DNA of 64,000 bases from Seiridium cupressi (lineage: Eukaryota; Ascomycota; Sordariomycetes; Amphisphaeriales; Sporocadaceae), in the NCBI GenBank assembly GCA_036674765.1, contig JARVKI010000048.1, positions 248,001-312,000 on the forward strand, written 5' to 3'. The position numbers were made by a program, and so were the translations under genes. The notes below the pieces were generated by a model. That model made no database searches and had not been told where the DNA came from. It worked only from the letters and a program-made list of their open reading frames with translations. Below, piece after piece: positions 1 through 10,172 of this stretch (its first letter is position 1; each line of letters begins with the position of its first letter).

Positions 1-720
1 CACCATGGCGTTGGGGAATGCGCCCTCTTCGGCAATCCACTTGGCAAGATCCGGGTTGCGAAGACGAGCGAACGACTCAAGCATGTGGCGGGTGATGGAG
101 CCGTTCTTCTGCATGTTGTCACAGGACAAGACGGTGAAAGGCTTCAGGCCCTGGGCGTGACGCCTGGCGAGCGCAGCATAGAGGAAACCAAAAGTGCTGA
201 CGGGAGAGTTCTCGTTGGCCAGGTCGTGCTGGATGTCAGCGTGGTCCGACTGGAGCTCATGAGTGTTTTCGTTGTAATAGTAGCCACTCTCGGTAATGGT
301 CAGGGAAACGATGTGAGTGTCTGGGTGGGCCATCTTGGCAATGACGGCCTCCCGGTCGTCTGGCGCGAAGAGGAATGAGTTGATGCTACCCACAACGTTG
401 GCCGAGCTGCCAGTGGCGGACCGCTCGATGACGGTGTACAGGTGGTCTTGGACGCTCAACACATCGCGCATGGCAGCATCGTTAGGTCGCAGACCGATGC
501 CGCAGATGGCCCAATCGCTCTGGCCGTGCTTCTCCAGCAATCGGTCGACGTAGACAGCCAGATGCGCTCTGTGGAAGCCACCTACGCCGACGTGGACGAT
601 ACCCTCCCTGACGTCATCCCGGCTGTAGGTTGGGATTCTCACCGTCTGACTTCCCTGCTGCGAAGAGATGGAAGACAGATTTTTGCTCGTGAGTTTGAAG
701 CTTGCCGTACTGGGGGCCAT
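1..720 (-). CDS. Mannitol 2-dehydrogenase, N-terminal part (runs off the left edge)
   Basis: Long-chain polyol dehydrogenase of the mannitol 2-dehydrogenase type (NAD-dependent mannitol to fructose oxidation, cytosolic). The frame is open for 240 codons from the ATG at 720 to the window edge; family members are about 500 residues, so roughly half is present. Visible family marks are the N-terminal nucleotide-binding stretch IVHVGVGGFHRAHLAVYVD (about residues 42-60), WAICGIGLRP, LTITESGYYYN and FTVLSCDNMQKNG, the last a family-typical segment. No intron is seen in this part. The start is the first ATG of the frame and a TATA-like box lies about 90 bp upstream. The assignment is confident; cofactor preference (NAD or NADP) is inferred from family. 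Confidence 0.93.
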   Translation of the reverse strand, partial: MAPSTASFKLTSKNLSSISSQQGSQTVRIPTYSRDDVREGIVHVGVGGFHRAHLAVYVDRLLEKHGQSDWAICGIGLRPNDAAMRDVLSVQDHLYTVIERSATGSSANVVGSINSFLFAPDDREAVIAKMAHPDTHIVSLTITESGYYYNENTHELQSDHADIQHDLANENSPVSTFGFLYAALARRHAQGLKPFTVLSCDNMQKNGSITRHMLESFARLRNPDLAKWIAEEGAFPNAMV

Positions 721-806
721 CGTAGTCGAATTGATGGGCGTGAAGTCCAGAAAATGGTATTGTCTAACTTTTCAGGAGCACACCGCTCCCTCCGGACCGT
801 AGGGCT

Positions 807-814
807 TTTATAAA
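807..814 (-). promoter_or_regulatory. TATA-like box of the mannitol dehydrogenase gene
   Basis: The palindromic octamer TTTATAAA lies about 87-94 bp upstream of the mannitol dehydrogenase ATG. The spacing suits a fungal core promoter. Seen in sequence; function is inferred. Confidence 0.45.
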
Positions 815-2048
815 GAACCGGGGAATCAGGCTTTTGTTAATATGGGCCCGGTGACGTTTTTGGCCTGGTCCGGTCAACGGCTCCGTTGTCAAAAAAAATT
901 GTGAACGATGCACGTCCCCTGGAGCGATCCAAAGGTCCACAAAAGTCTGGATGCTTGCACCAGTTTAGGTAGCCTGGGCCTAGAGGCGGTCTGACTTATT
1001 AAGCCACCTAAGATGCCGAGTCAATGGGCTGACCGAGCATTTTGACAAAGGAAGTGTAGTCCTCGACCTTATGAAGGATTGGATAGCTGGAATGGCGTTA
1101 TCGGCATCCGCAAGTCAAAAGTGAAATTGGAGCAAGTTAGTAACTCGAAACCAAAACATCACAACAAAGATCATCCGGCTTGTATACTTTTGATCCTGTC
1201 GGAATTCTGTAAGCCTCCTCCAGTCTAAACTTGATTGCATTTGATCAAACCTGAAATAGTGCACATATGTTACACGTGATCTGTGAAGGATGGACTTCGA
1301 TGCCATTGGATAGTGAGATATATAAGAATTCCGACACTATTCAATTTCCGTAACCACCTAGGCAGATGTGCAAAGGACGCCATGAGTGAAATATCAATAA
1401 AGATTACTTTACTACGAGCAAACTCGAGGAGTATCCGTATATGAGACAGTACCTCAAACGCTCAAATTTAGTTATCAAAAAGATCCCAACAAACAAATTA
1501 ACTTCAATAAAGAACCCAAATGATTCGCAGTTTCACGGCTCACCGCCGTACCTCCTCCCTTATCAAATCGTTGATTGCAGACTGCTAGTTGAGGAACTCT
1601 AAGAGCTATGGATGTTAGATTTTTATTATATAACTGCACCTATCGTGCACCCACTCGCGTTTGAGTGGCCCACACATTGATAAGTTGTCTCGTTGCACGG
1701 AAAGGCAGTGATGCGAGCTTCTGCCCTCCACTATAGTTGACGTCACCAGACCCACTGGCTCAGCAGATCAGTATACTCAAGTTGCGGTTTGTTGGCGGAA
1801 GTATTACAGCGAGGAAACGCCTCCAATATAACATCAGCAATTCTATCGCTGGCGATTTAGTATGACCGATAATCTAAACGAAATGTACATGAGCGAGCTA
1901 GTGGTGCATATACGACAATGCAAGCCAAGTCAATTAATCTCGGCCTGCAGGTCAGCTAATAATGGAAGGCTATGCGACGTAAATCGATTAGCCAGGGGTC
2001 AGCGTAGTATTCAATTCCAAAGTAGGAAATCATACTTTCGCCTCCGCA
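815..2048. other. Intergenic region between divergent genes
   Basis: About 1.2 kb between the divergent mannitol dehydrogenase and secreted-protein genes. Only short ORFs without codon structure are present. A CCGGGG hexamer at 819-824 fits the CreA consensus SYGGRG next to the mannitol dehydrogenase TATA-like box, but single matches are common by chance. Nothing else is supported. Confidence 0.4.
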
Positions 2049-2056
2049 TATTTAAA
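2049..2056 (+). promoter_or_regulatory. TATA-like box of the secreted protein gene
   Basis: TATTTAAA lies about 83 bp upstream of the ATG at 2139, a normal position for a fungal core promoter. Seen in sequence; function is inferred. Confidence 0.4.
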
Positions 2057-2138
2057 GGGAGCTCTGAATTCCACTCGAGTAGACACCAGAGTCTTCGGTG
2101 AGGACTGGAGTTTCTGCTAAACAAACAGATCAATCATA

Positions 2139-2924
2139 ATGTATCTTTCAAGCCTTGTTACCATCCTGAGCTTGTCCGGGCTCGTCTCCCCAGCCGCATT
2201 CACACCGGACACGCTGTCGACTGCGCAGCGCGACGAACCCGAATTCATTTATAAGGAAGCTTATCGTCTTCGGATCGCGAAAAACGGCGATTATGGCTCG
2301 TATTACGACACGGCGTATGACCGCATTCTACCAGGCGTTCCAGATTCTCATTCACAGAAGACGACCTGGTGGTTTGGCTATAAGCGCACGAGCACGCGTT
2401 TCCGTAACATCGCCGTGGCGACGCAGAAAGTGAGCCCTATCTTCTACGAACAGGAGTTCAGAACCTCTCCGTCTAGCAGCACATGGAAAGCGTACACGGA
2501 CAACGAGCGGTGGTTCCGCTTGTCGTGGGACGGACAGAACTATAACGAATTCGATCCAGATTACCCCGAGGACCACAACCTATTCATTACCACCGAAGGA
2601 GACTACGCATTAGGCGCCCCTGCACCGACTCATCCGCCGTCCGTCTGGGGCAATGGGGTCGGTACATGGCTTGTCTGTCAACGCAAATTCCAATGCGAAG
2701 ACGTTTTGGCGGTACGTTTTGCCTACACGTGGCCTGTCAACGAGACGACTGTGGAATACATCGACGAGGATTGTGTGCCAGTCAAGATTGAGTCTAGATG
2801 CGCTGAGTTGCAGCCGTTGGTCCACAATAAGACTTGGAACCATGACAAGATCATTCTGACGCCTTGTGTTCTGGATGAGTTTACAGTACAAGACAATGTT
2901 AGCTTGAGGAGGAAGGGACTGTAA
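2139..2924 (+). CDS. Secreted hypothetical protein, 261 aa
   Basis: Single-exon gene for a probable secreted protein. Residues 1-19 form a classical signal peptide (MYLSSLVTILSLSGLVSPA), with cleavage likely just after. The mature part is rich in Trp and Tyr (WWFGYKR, RWFRLSWDGQNYNEFDPDYPEDHN), has five cysteines clustered in its second half and N-glycosylation sequons (NET, NKT, NVS). There are no membrane segments after the signal. I do not recognise the family; the composition fits a small secreted fungal protein or lectin-like fold, but no function is claimed. The start is supported by the TATA-like box 83 bp upstream and by the signal peptide at the exact N-terminus. Confidence 0.75.
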   Translation: MYLSSLVTILSLSGLVSPAAFTPDTLSTAQRDEPEFIYKEAYRLRIAKNGDYGSYYDTAYDRILPGVPDSHSQKTTWWFGYKRTSTRFRNIAVATQKVSPIFYEQEFRTSPSSSTWKAYTDNERWFRLSWDGQNYNEFDPDYPEDHNLFITTEGDYALGAPAPTHPPSVWGNGVGTWLVCQRKFQCEDVLAVRFAYTWPVNETTVEYIDEDCVPVKIESRCAELQPLVHNKTWNHDKIILTPCVLDEFTVQDNVSLRRKGL

Positions 2925-3355
2925 TGTGATGTAGGGAACGGGACCACAATTTGGGGGGCTCACGGTAACGGGTTTCTGAGTTTACGTGTGAACTAAGAAG
3001 CGAGCGACGGGAACCTACCGCCCCTATAAGATGTATGTAGATAGGGGAATGCTATTAATTTCCATTTGATAGGAACCCATAAATAAGCAACGTCAACCCG
3101 ACCGACAGGTACCACTGGATTTCACTCACTGCCGCCTTATACTTTCTCACTTGGCGTCCGAAGGAGAGTTATCCCGCCGTCACATAATCTTAAGGTGATT
3201 TGGTTTCCATTGATTTGTCAACCTTGGATCTATTAGGGGAGCCTGTATAAGGGAAAGTGACAGTCCGATCAGGACGAAGGCCAGAAAACGGCACTAAGCA
3301 CAGCATATCAACCTACTTTGGAAGAATAATCTCTGTCTGCGACCCCGGTACTAGT

Positions 3356-3440
3356 TGAGGTGTAAATGACCGTTGTACCAAAGTGACGTATTAGGTTGGT
3401 AATAATATTACGGTTTTAGATAGTTATTTCCTAATATACC
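3356..3440 (+). repeat. 85-bp direct repeat, copy 1
   Basis: This 85-bp segment recurs at 3715-3799 in the same orientation without gaps. I count 10 differences (about 88% identity), of which 9 are transitions. The core ACCAAAGTGACGTATTAGG is identical in both. The pair may be termini of a small inserted element or a diverged duplication. Confidence 0.85.
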
Positions 3441-3714
3441 TTTATTATACGGTTATTTTACCTTATAGCGGCGTTTAAGACGATCCGAAGGTGTCACGGC
3501 ACCAAGACGCCACTAAGGCGCTAGCGGCACGGCGCCTACAAAAGGCCGTCACACTAGCCTAGAACTTAGTTTCCTCCTTTCTTCTTCGTGCAACAACAAT
3601 ATACCAAATCACCAGCATATAGGACCGTAACATATATTATTATTTTATTAACGATTCTAAGACTCGAACTTTCGACTTTATAACTTAATTATATCCTATT
3701 CTTATTACTATAAT
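3441..3714. other. AT-rich interior between the 85-bp repeats
   Basis: About 274 bp between the two repeat copies. It has a GC-rich part (3478-3560) and an AT-rich part (3630-3714) with a tRNA T-arm-like string read on the minus strand (AGTTCGAGTC near 3664-3673). No coding potential. It could be the body of a short non-autonomous element; no target-site duplication is clear. Confidence 0.35.
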
Positions 3715-3799
3715 TAAGGTATAACTGACCGTTATACCAAAGTGACGTATTAGGTTGGTAATGATGTTACGGTTTCAGATGGTTGTTTCCCAATATACC
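3715..3799 (+). repeat. 85-bp direct repeat, copy 2
   Basis: Partner of the copy at 3356-3440. Transitions run in both directions between the copies, the pattern expected if both decayed independently by C-to-T mutation, as in RIP. Confidence 0.85.
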
Positions 3800-6447
3800 C
3801 CTCCCAGTACCGTCGGGCAGGATCGCTTCCACCACAGCTTCTTGATCGTGATCTTCGGACCTGAACCTCAGACACGGGTCTTTTGAAGCTAGATACAAGA
3901 ACGTGTGTATTGTCTTCCGTAGGTTCCTGTGTCTATTCTTGCCCGCAACGGACGAATAGTAATCTCAGTTGATATGATGGAGGCGAAACGGCCGAGGAGC
4001 ACGGAGCCCTGTGGTGTCATTGCCAAGCGACGCGAGTTCCCCGACGGGAATGATCATGAAACCCTCAGTGTAAACCTCATCATCGAAGCCATGTTGGTCA
4101 TAAAATAGGGACAATCCTCGTCGTCGAAGAATTGCCCATAGCATCGCCAGCTCACGCTCAGGCCATTGGTTCGCCACAACCGATAGTAAACGAGGTCATA
4201 CACGGCACCCATGCGTACCCGGACGTCGCGCGACACCACGGGATGTCAAGAGATTGCGGGCAAGGGTGTCGGAAATTGAAGACCTTCATGTCAAAGCGTT
4301 GCTCGTCACGAGCAGAATGCATGCGGCGCAGCAGTCTATAACGTTTAGAGACGCCTTATGTGGGTACTTACAGTTAACTTGTATGGTTTGTGGACTAGAA
4401 TGTCGAGTGATTACTTATGAATTGGACCCTGGCTCAGCACCTTCACGACAGCAGCCTTCAGCTCCAAGTTAGTGCGTATGCTATACGACGTGATTAGTCG
4501 TCTGGACAAATCTACGCAAAAGCCTCAATAAAACCGCCCTATGACTTTCTTTGGGGAACAGAGAGCTTATATCCTGACAGACTACAGACGTACTAGTAAA
4601 ACCCGGTTTGGGTGCATTGGGTTCTCAATTATCATTAAAAGGGATGGAAGAACAGAGGTCGCCTCTCTTCTTAGTGGTGTTTGATCTTTCTACAAATCCT
4701 CCGGATTGGTCTCGTAAACGAATATCTCCCTACCTGTATCTTTAACAGATCATTTAGACCGGTAAACCATTACCATCATGGTTTCCACCATGACTAGGGG
4801 TCGCAACACCAGCTATGCCTCCGTCCATGCAGATGTGAGCGGTGTAATCAAGTCCGAGAAATCGCAGCCAATGGTTGCAATCGATGCTGCTGACAGCATG
4901 GCAGGGAAAAAGACCAAGTTTTCGCGTTTTATGAGGGTCCTGACTAGTATTGAGAGCATATATAGCTGCGTTGTCGCTAGCGATCGCACTCAGGCAGGGC
5001 AAGGTGTATTTCACGTATTAACGTACCAAAGCCATGCCCGGCGCATGGCCCGATATTCCCAATTTGGTGCCCACAACCCCGCTTTTTAGTATCTCGATCG
5101 CGGCGTTAAACTTCGATCCATGCATATTGCTGCCGTATCTACTGCTAGAAAAGAAAGAGAGCGGATATAGGTTACTGCCCGGGAAAATGCAGCGTACTAC
5201 ATGACGGAGATTTGATGCACGCAATCAAGCTGTTCGATTGCAGTTAGAGAATAAGACGCCAAGGCTTGAAATCTCAGGATCAGGCGCGTGGGGTCATGGA
5301 GCTAGCGATGCAATCGGCTGAGTTGAACGTGGCCAAGACGCGAAGCGAATAAAGCCAGTGGCTGAAGCGACGGCACTGAATTGACCAACTTACCATCCAG
5401 ATCGTTGTTGCCGCTGGTCGAGTCTACTAAAACCATCAAATAAGCATTTAGATGGGGAACAAGACAGAATTCATAATGTTGTAATATGACGCATTGACCA
5501 AAAAACGTTGGGGGTGAATTAGCTCTAATGGCTTGGCTGTGGGCATCGTCGCAGGGGTCGATGAATGTGCGTAATTTCAAGGTCCCAGACTCTATGACCT
5601 ATTGAGACGTCAATATCATGGAGTGGAACGGTGGATTTCTCGTAGGATGGAGGGCATCCCGTAGTCTTATGTTCCTCATTCAGGAGATCGTCTGTGTGGA
5701 GGGCGCGTCACAGCGTGGGCTCCAGTCTCAAGCTTGACATACGCTGACCTATGCAAATGGTGCCCCGACAAGGCCCAGGGGGCCCAGTAGTCTACATGTA
5801 GTGAGTGGATTCTTCCGTGCCCGCTAGTCCACTTGCGTGGTATTCTACTTAGGCTAGTCAGCTCTGACAAAGGATTTGAAAGCTTATTACTTTAGCAACA
5901 AGTCAGCATGAGACTTCAACGCAACTGCGGGAAATTGCCGATCAACATCAATGTCCACCTTTAAGTCACCCTGACGTCGTAGATGAAAGTCCGCAAGTCT
6001 TCTCTCGATTGACATGAACTATTATAGGCACAGCGAGATTCGAACTGCCTAGCTCCCAAGGACAATCAATCTCTTTCCTCACCGTCAATCAATGGCACGT
6101 GCGGTAGGAAGAGTTATATGTAATACAATAGTGCATATACGGAATACTTGGGCAGCCTTATACCATGTCACACTACATAGACTGGAGGCGCCTCCTACTT
6201 GTCTGATTTTTGAATAAAAAAAATGTTTTAACGTTTGATACGGAAGACTATGAACCAGGAATCTAAGCCGGTGTCTGGTTTCTGGTCTAAGAAGAATAAA
6301 CTAGAGCACAACGCACTTCGATGGAAGCCCGCAGGATAATTTCCCACCAGTCTTCGTCTTATCGCCGGTATTGCTCGCCGTTGCCGCACTCTGTGGTACA
6401 GCTTCTTTCTTCTCTTTCTGTGCTTCTACATCGGTACTGTCATGTAG
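3800..6447. other. Gene-poor region, no supported gene
   Basis: About 2.6 kb with only short overlapping ORFs. Two minus-strand frames between 3965 and 4239 look mildly protein-like and overlap in different frames, so they could be the eroded end of an unknown gene, but no motif is recognisable. Nothing else can be supported on either strand. Confidence 0.35.
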
Positions 6448-7115
6448 TCAACCGACATGCTTGGCAACAGTGCTATAGAAGTATGCTCCCTGTGCTTCGG
6501 CGATCTCAAGCTCCAGCGCCGATGGCGACCTGGACCCATCAGCTCCCGAGAAGGTACCTGCACCCCAAGGGCTACCACCGTGGATCTCGGTCAGGTTCAT
6601 GAGCTGGGCTGCGGCCTTGGCATAACCGAAGGGAACGTAGATGATGCCGTGGTGGGTCAGTGTACTCATTGCCGCGATGGCGGTAGACTCCTGTCCGCCA
6701 CCAAGTGTGCCCGTCGAGATGAACAGTCCAGCGAGCTTGCCGTGGTACAGGCCCTGCTGCCACTGCTTGCCGGTGTGGTCCCAGAAGGTCTTCCACTGCG
6801 CGGGGAAGTTTCCGTATCGCGTTGGTATTCCAAGCAGCCAGCCGTCGTATCCCTCCAAGATGGAAGGATCCTCGAGAAGGGGAATGTCCTTAGACTGTCC
6901 TGGGGCGCCCAGACCGGCAAGGGCTTTCTCATTCAAGGTCTCAGGGATCTGGTAGAGGTCCACGGCTCCACCAGCCTTTTCAATGCCGCGTTTCTCTGCC
7001 TCGGCCATTTGGCGGATATGACCGTACATGGAATACTGCATAGATGTGAGCGTTGCCATTGATCTGGCTTGGAAAATGGATTACTTACGAAGACGATTGC
7101 AATCTTAGGAGCCAT
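6448..7115 (-). CDS. NAD(P)H:quinone oxidoreductase, WrbA/type IV flavodoxin-like
   Basis: Flavodoxin-fold FMN enzyme that reduces quinones by two electrons, a cytosolic redox-protection role; the family includes yeast Pst2/Ycp4 and the Alt a 7 type allergens. Two exons: 7115-7089 and 7035-6448, joined across a 53-bp intron (GTAAGT..CAG), giving 204 residues, the usual length. The joined N-terminus MAPKIAIVFYSMYGHI carries the FMN phosphate loop (SMYGHI). GIPTRYGNFPAQWKTFWD and the following TGKQW are the WrbA signature, and FISTGTLGGGQES is the second FMN-binding loop. It stands alone with its own intergenic regions. High confidence in family; the physiological quinone is unknown. Confidence 0.95.
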
Positions 7116-8353
7116 TTTGAGTATACAGAAATAGACAAGCGTGGGTGCGTTGGTATTCTACAGTCAGGACGATGAGTATGGACGATTGTGGGATCGCAAG
7201 TGATCAATATATAATCTCTACATTACTCACCGAAACGCTGAGGGGTCGTGCCACTTAATATTGTGGGTCGGATTGAGCGTGATGACAAAAACATGGGTAA
7301 TGATTAGAAATTACCGGGGCTGGCGAGGGACAACCAAGGGTCAAGAACGATCACCACACGATCGCGCTCAAATCAAGGCTTGCAGGAGTGTCTGAGATGG
7401 ATTCGATTGCCACTTAATGCTCGGGACTTACGTATCAAGTCATTATCCATCTCCAGAGCTGAATCGAATATAGCAGCCGAGCGGTACTGGTGTTAGCACT
7501 AGATCCTCGAAGCTCTTATCTGCCTGCTGCATGGCCCATGGTTTAGATTAGGCGATTGTCGAGCACCATCCAGAGAAGTGGAGCGGAAGTCTTCAACTTG
7601 GAGAATTGCGGGCACTCCACATCCCGACCACCAACCAGGCAGCTGCCAGGTACAATGTAGCCGGCAGTGAGTCTACTGTGATTTCGGTCCCCATCCGTGC
7701 ACGCAGTCTCATCGTTCAGCGCTCACCCCCACCCCCCTCCTTAAAAATACCTTAGGCAGGTAAGTAAAGTCGCATACAACTCCAGACCCCCATCTTCCAG
7801 TAAAACAAATACTCATCCGCGATTTGTATATGATTCTGAGACACTAACCCTCAAACATCTCCGTCACGACGTTATTGGAGCATTTATTTCTCGCTTTTGA
7901 TGTGCTCACATTCGACGCTCATGCATCGATTCCGGCGCCACCTAACGTACTCAAGGATATCACTTCAGCAATTGCTCTTGGCCGGTTTGCTCCCTCCACT
8001 TCAATCCTCAATCTTTTCTCCTGATGAACCTCCTGTTCCACTGACCTTATGAGGTAGTGAAGCCAAACATTCAATAACGCGCCACCAGCCGCACAGCAAG
8101 TGTATATTATAAGAGAAGTATTATACTCGTGATGCGCCCATCTGGATTGGAAGAGCTGCGGTACGATCACACCCTCCTCCCTGGGCGACAGCGGTCCGCA
8201 GCGCCAGCGTAAAGGCCGTGCCCGTTGTCTCCACTACCGGTAAACTCGCGGAGCAAGGGGCACCTTTGGAATCACTTCTTGCGAACGACAAACCAGTCCT
8301 TCTTATTTGGCCCAGTCCTCTTCTCTACATTTCGACTAGAGCTTCATGTAGAC
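7116..8353. other. Intergenic region
   Basis: About 1.2 kb upstream of the quinone oxidoreductase gene. Pyrimidine-rich near 7715-7745. No gene, RNA or repeat was found. Confidence 0.4.
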
Positions 8354-8545
8354 ATGGACGGCACTGTCATTCTCACCGGAGCCAATGGCTCAGCCGGTCT
8401 TCATACAGCCGAGCCATTGCTGAAAGTGCATTCCGGCTGCACCCTCATTCTAACGGCTAGGAATGCATCAGAGTCCGACTCCAATACTCAGCGCCTGCGC
8501 GAGACTGTCTGGCACGATCACTCCATCCATACCCGAAAAGCTGTG
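8354..8545 (+). pseudogene. Short-chain dehydrogenase/reductase remnant (N-terminal fragment)
   Basis: From the ATG at 8354 the frame reads MDGTVILTGANGSAGLHTAE, then a helix-like stretch and LILTARNASES. This matches the start of fungal short-chain dehydrogenases: first beta strand, TGxxGxxG Rossmann loop (TGANGSAG), first helix and second strand ending in an Arg. Similarity fades after about 55 residues; there is no YxxxK catalytic motif nor a plausible continuation in any frame. A complete enzyme would need about 250-330 residues. I read it as a 5' fragment of a lost gene. Confidence 0.6.
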
Positions 8546-8833
8546 ATTTGCTACATGGCGTATCATAAGTCCTCTTCAACCCTGCAACCCCGCAGCATTT
8601 AATGACACCAAGCCTACATGTAACTTCTTCAGCTCTCGCACCGCCCCTCTGCCCCAAGGCTGCTAGCAGGGCAAGACTGTGGGCTGACACGCATTTGACA
8701 GCGCGAATAACCTGCACTGACGTTGCGGGGTCTGCATCAGAACTTCGTGGAATTGGAAAAGCTGCCTAGAGGTGAGCCTGGGTTATCGGAGGCCTTGCGG
8801 TGGTTGTGAAACGTTGCAGACCACATGCAGGTT

Positions 8834-8848
8834 CCCCCCCCCCCCCCC
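8834..8848 (+). repeat. Poly-C tract of 15
   Basis: Uninterrupted run of 15 C just upstream of a possible start codon at 8853. Such runs are length-unstable and prone to sequencing miscounts. Confidence 0.9.
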
Positions 8849-8852
8849 GACG

Positions 8853-9669
8853 ATGTGGATAGTTTCCTCTATTTCTCTAGGCTCGTTTTATATAAAGACA
8901 TCCTGTCCTTTTCATGCGATACCATTCATCCCGAACTACCTTGAATGCCAGAAGATGTTCCACAACAAGCACCAATTGCCAAAGGGCAAGATCTTAGTTG
9001 ACCGTAACTTTAGTATTAAGTATAACAGCTCTAAAGAGCGGACGGAGCAATCCACCCCTTCCAATGATCCAAGGCCGTCGCCTCTGACAGATCCCCAAAC
9101 TGGAAATCAAAATTTTAGAGAAAGGGCCATAGCGTCATGGCCAGATCCAACCGGTGTCCGTCCGCAGTTGCATGAGTTCGATAACCTGAATAAACCTTCG
9201 AACGATAGCGGTGGAGATACCACAAGGAGCCACTCGAATGGAAATACTACGGGCCATCCTGACTTATCAGAAAAAGCGATACCGTAGGTCTTTACGACAT
9301 GGCATTTTCAGATTGTTACTGAATGTATCTCACAGACCTTTTGGACTATCCCGTTCCTGACAACGGGCGCAGAACCCTCGGCCCCCAGAGGATTCACAAA
9401 TTAGTTTTGTGGCCGTGCCCATGCTGACATATCTTTTGTCCGCAATATTTATTATCTATTTTTGGAGCCGTTCATCTCGCAGCTCTGGTGGTTTCGTCCC
9501 GGGCTGGGTAAGAGACGCAGTGGGATTCCTTGTAGCTGTTACTAAGCTAGCATCCGGTCAGCTTGGGCAACTTTACCAGGGAGCAAAGAGCGCGACGAAG
9601 GTCGGAGTAAAAAGAACATTAGGCAGGAGGCCTGAAAGGATCGCGTCTGACCAGGAAGCGAGTATCTAA
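8853..9669 (+). CDS. Possible two-exon hypothetical protein with one membrane segment
   Basis: Low-confidence model: exon 1 from 8853 to 9283 and exon 2 from 9405 to 9669, joined by a 121-bp intron (GTAGGT..ATTAG with a TTACTGA branch-like site). The frame is continuous across the junction, about 231 residues. The exon 1 product is hydrophilic and low complexity, rich in Ser, Asn, Pro and Lys. Exon 2 starts with a hydrophobic segment (PMLTYLLSAIFIIYFW) followed by an amphipathic basic tail. No family is recognised. The support is the long open frame, splice-compatible phases and the membrane segment; it could equally be two chance ORFs. Confidence 0.35.
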
Positions 9670-9718
9670 ACTCGCAGTTTCGTCTACTTTGCCAAGCGTT
9701 AAGCGGAAGACCTTGAGA

Positions 9719-9835
9719 GGTCCAGCCACACCATTACCATGGATATAGACTATCTGCTCGGCTACCACTCTCTGATACTCACTCAACCTTCTAGTTGATA
9801 GAACCATCCCTTATAGCCTTCATCATCTTGAAATC
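9719..9835 (+). repeat. Dispersed repeat, copy 1 (CCAGCCAC family)
   Basis: One of three related segments of about 120-140 bp (others at 10045-10172 and 42614-42751). Shared landmarks in order are CCAGCCAC, a TATAGACTA-like block, GATACT followed by CAACC-rich sequence, CCCTTATA, ACCTTCGTCCATCTT-like and AACATCAC-like blocks. Non-coding; probably fragments of one mobile or promoter-like element. Confidence 0.6.
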
Positions 9836-10044
9836 ACCAAACTGACTGCAACGACTAGCGGTGAACAAAAGGGAGAATTATATTAATTAGACGACCAAGT
9901 ATTGAGGAAGATCCCAAATATAATAAATAAACTTTGCCCAAGGCCAGGATTTCATACAGCCAAGTACCCTCGCTCAACTAAGCTCTACCGAAGGACACGT
10001 CATCTACTCCCAATTAATATTCGCTACTTGATTGTTGAAACAGG

Positions 10045-10172
10045 TGGCCCAGCCACACACACATGTACATATACTAGATTATCTCCTTCTACTTCTCCCT
10101 CCGATACTCAACTAACCAATTAACCAATTCACCCCTTATAACCTTCGTCCATCTTGACATTGATATCTCAAT
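10045..10172 (+). repeat. Dispersed repeat, copy 2 (CCAGCCAC family)
   Basis: Second copy, only about 210 bp after the first and in the same orientation. It shares CCCAGCCACAC, GATACTCAACTAACC, CCCCTTATAACCTTCGTCCA and CTTGACATTG-like blocks with the other copies. Confidence 0.6.

Noticed and set aside
6020..6055. tRNA-like T-arm string on the minus strand (AGTTCGAATC)
   Set aside because: The flanking bases do not form a T stem and no D arm, anticodon arm or acceptor pairing was found.
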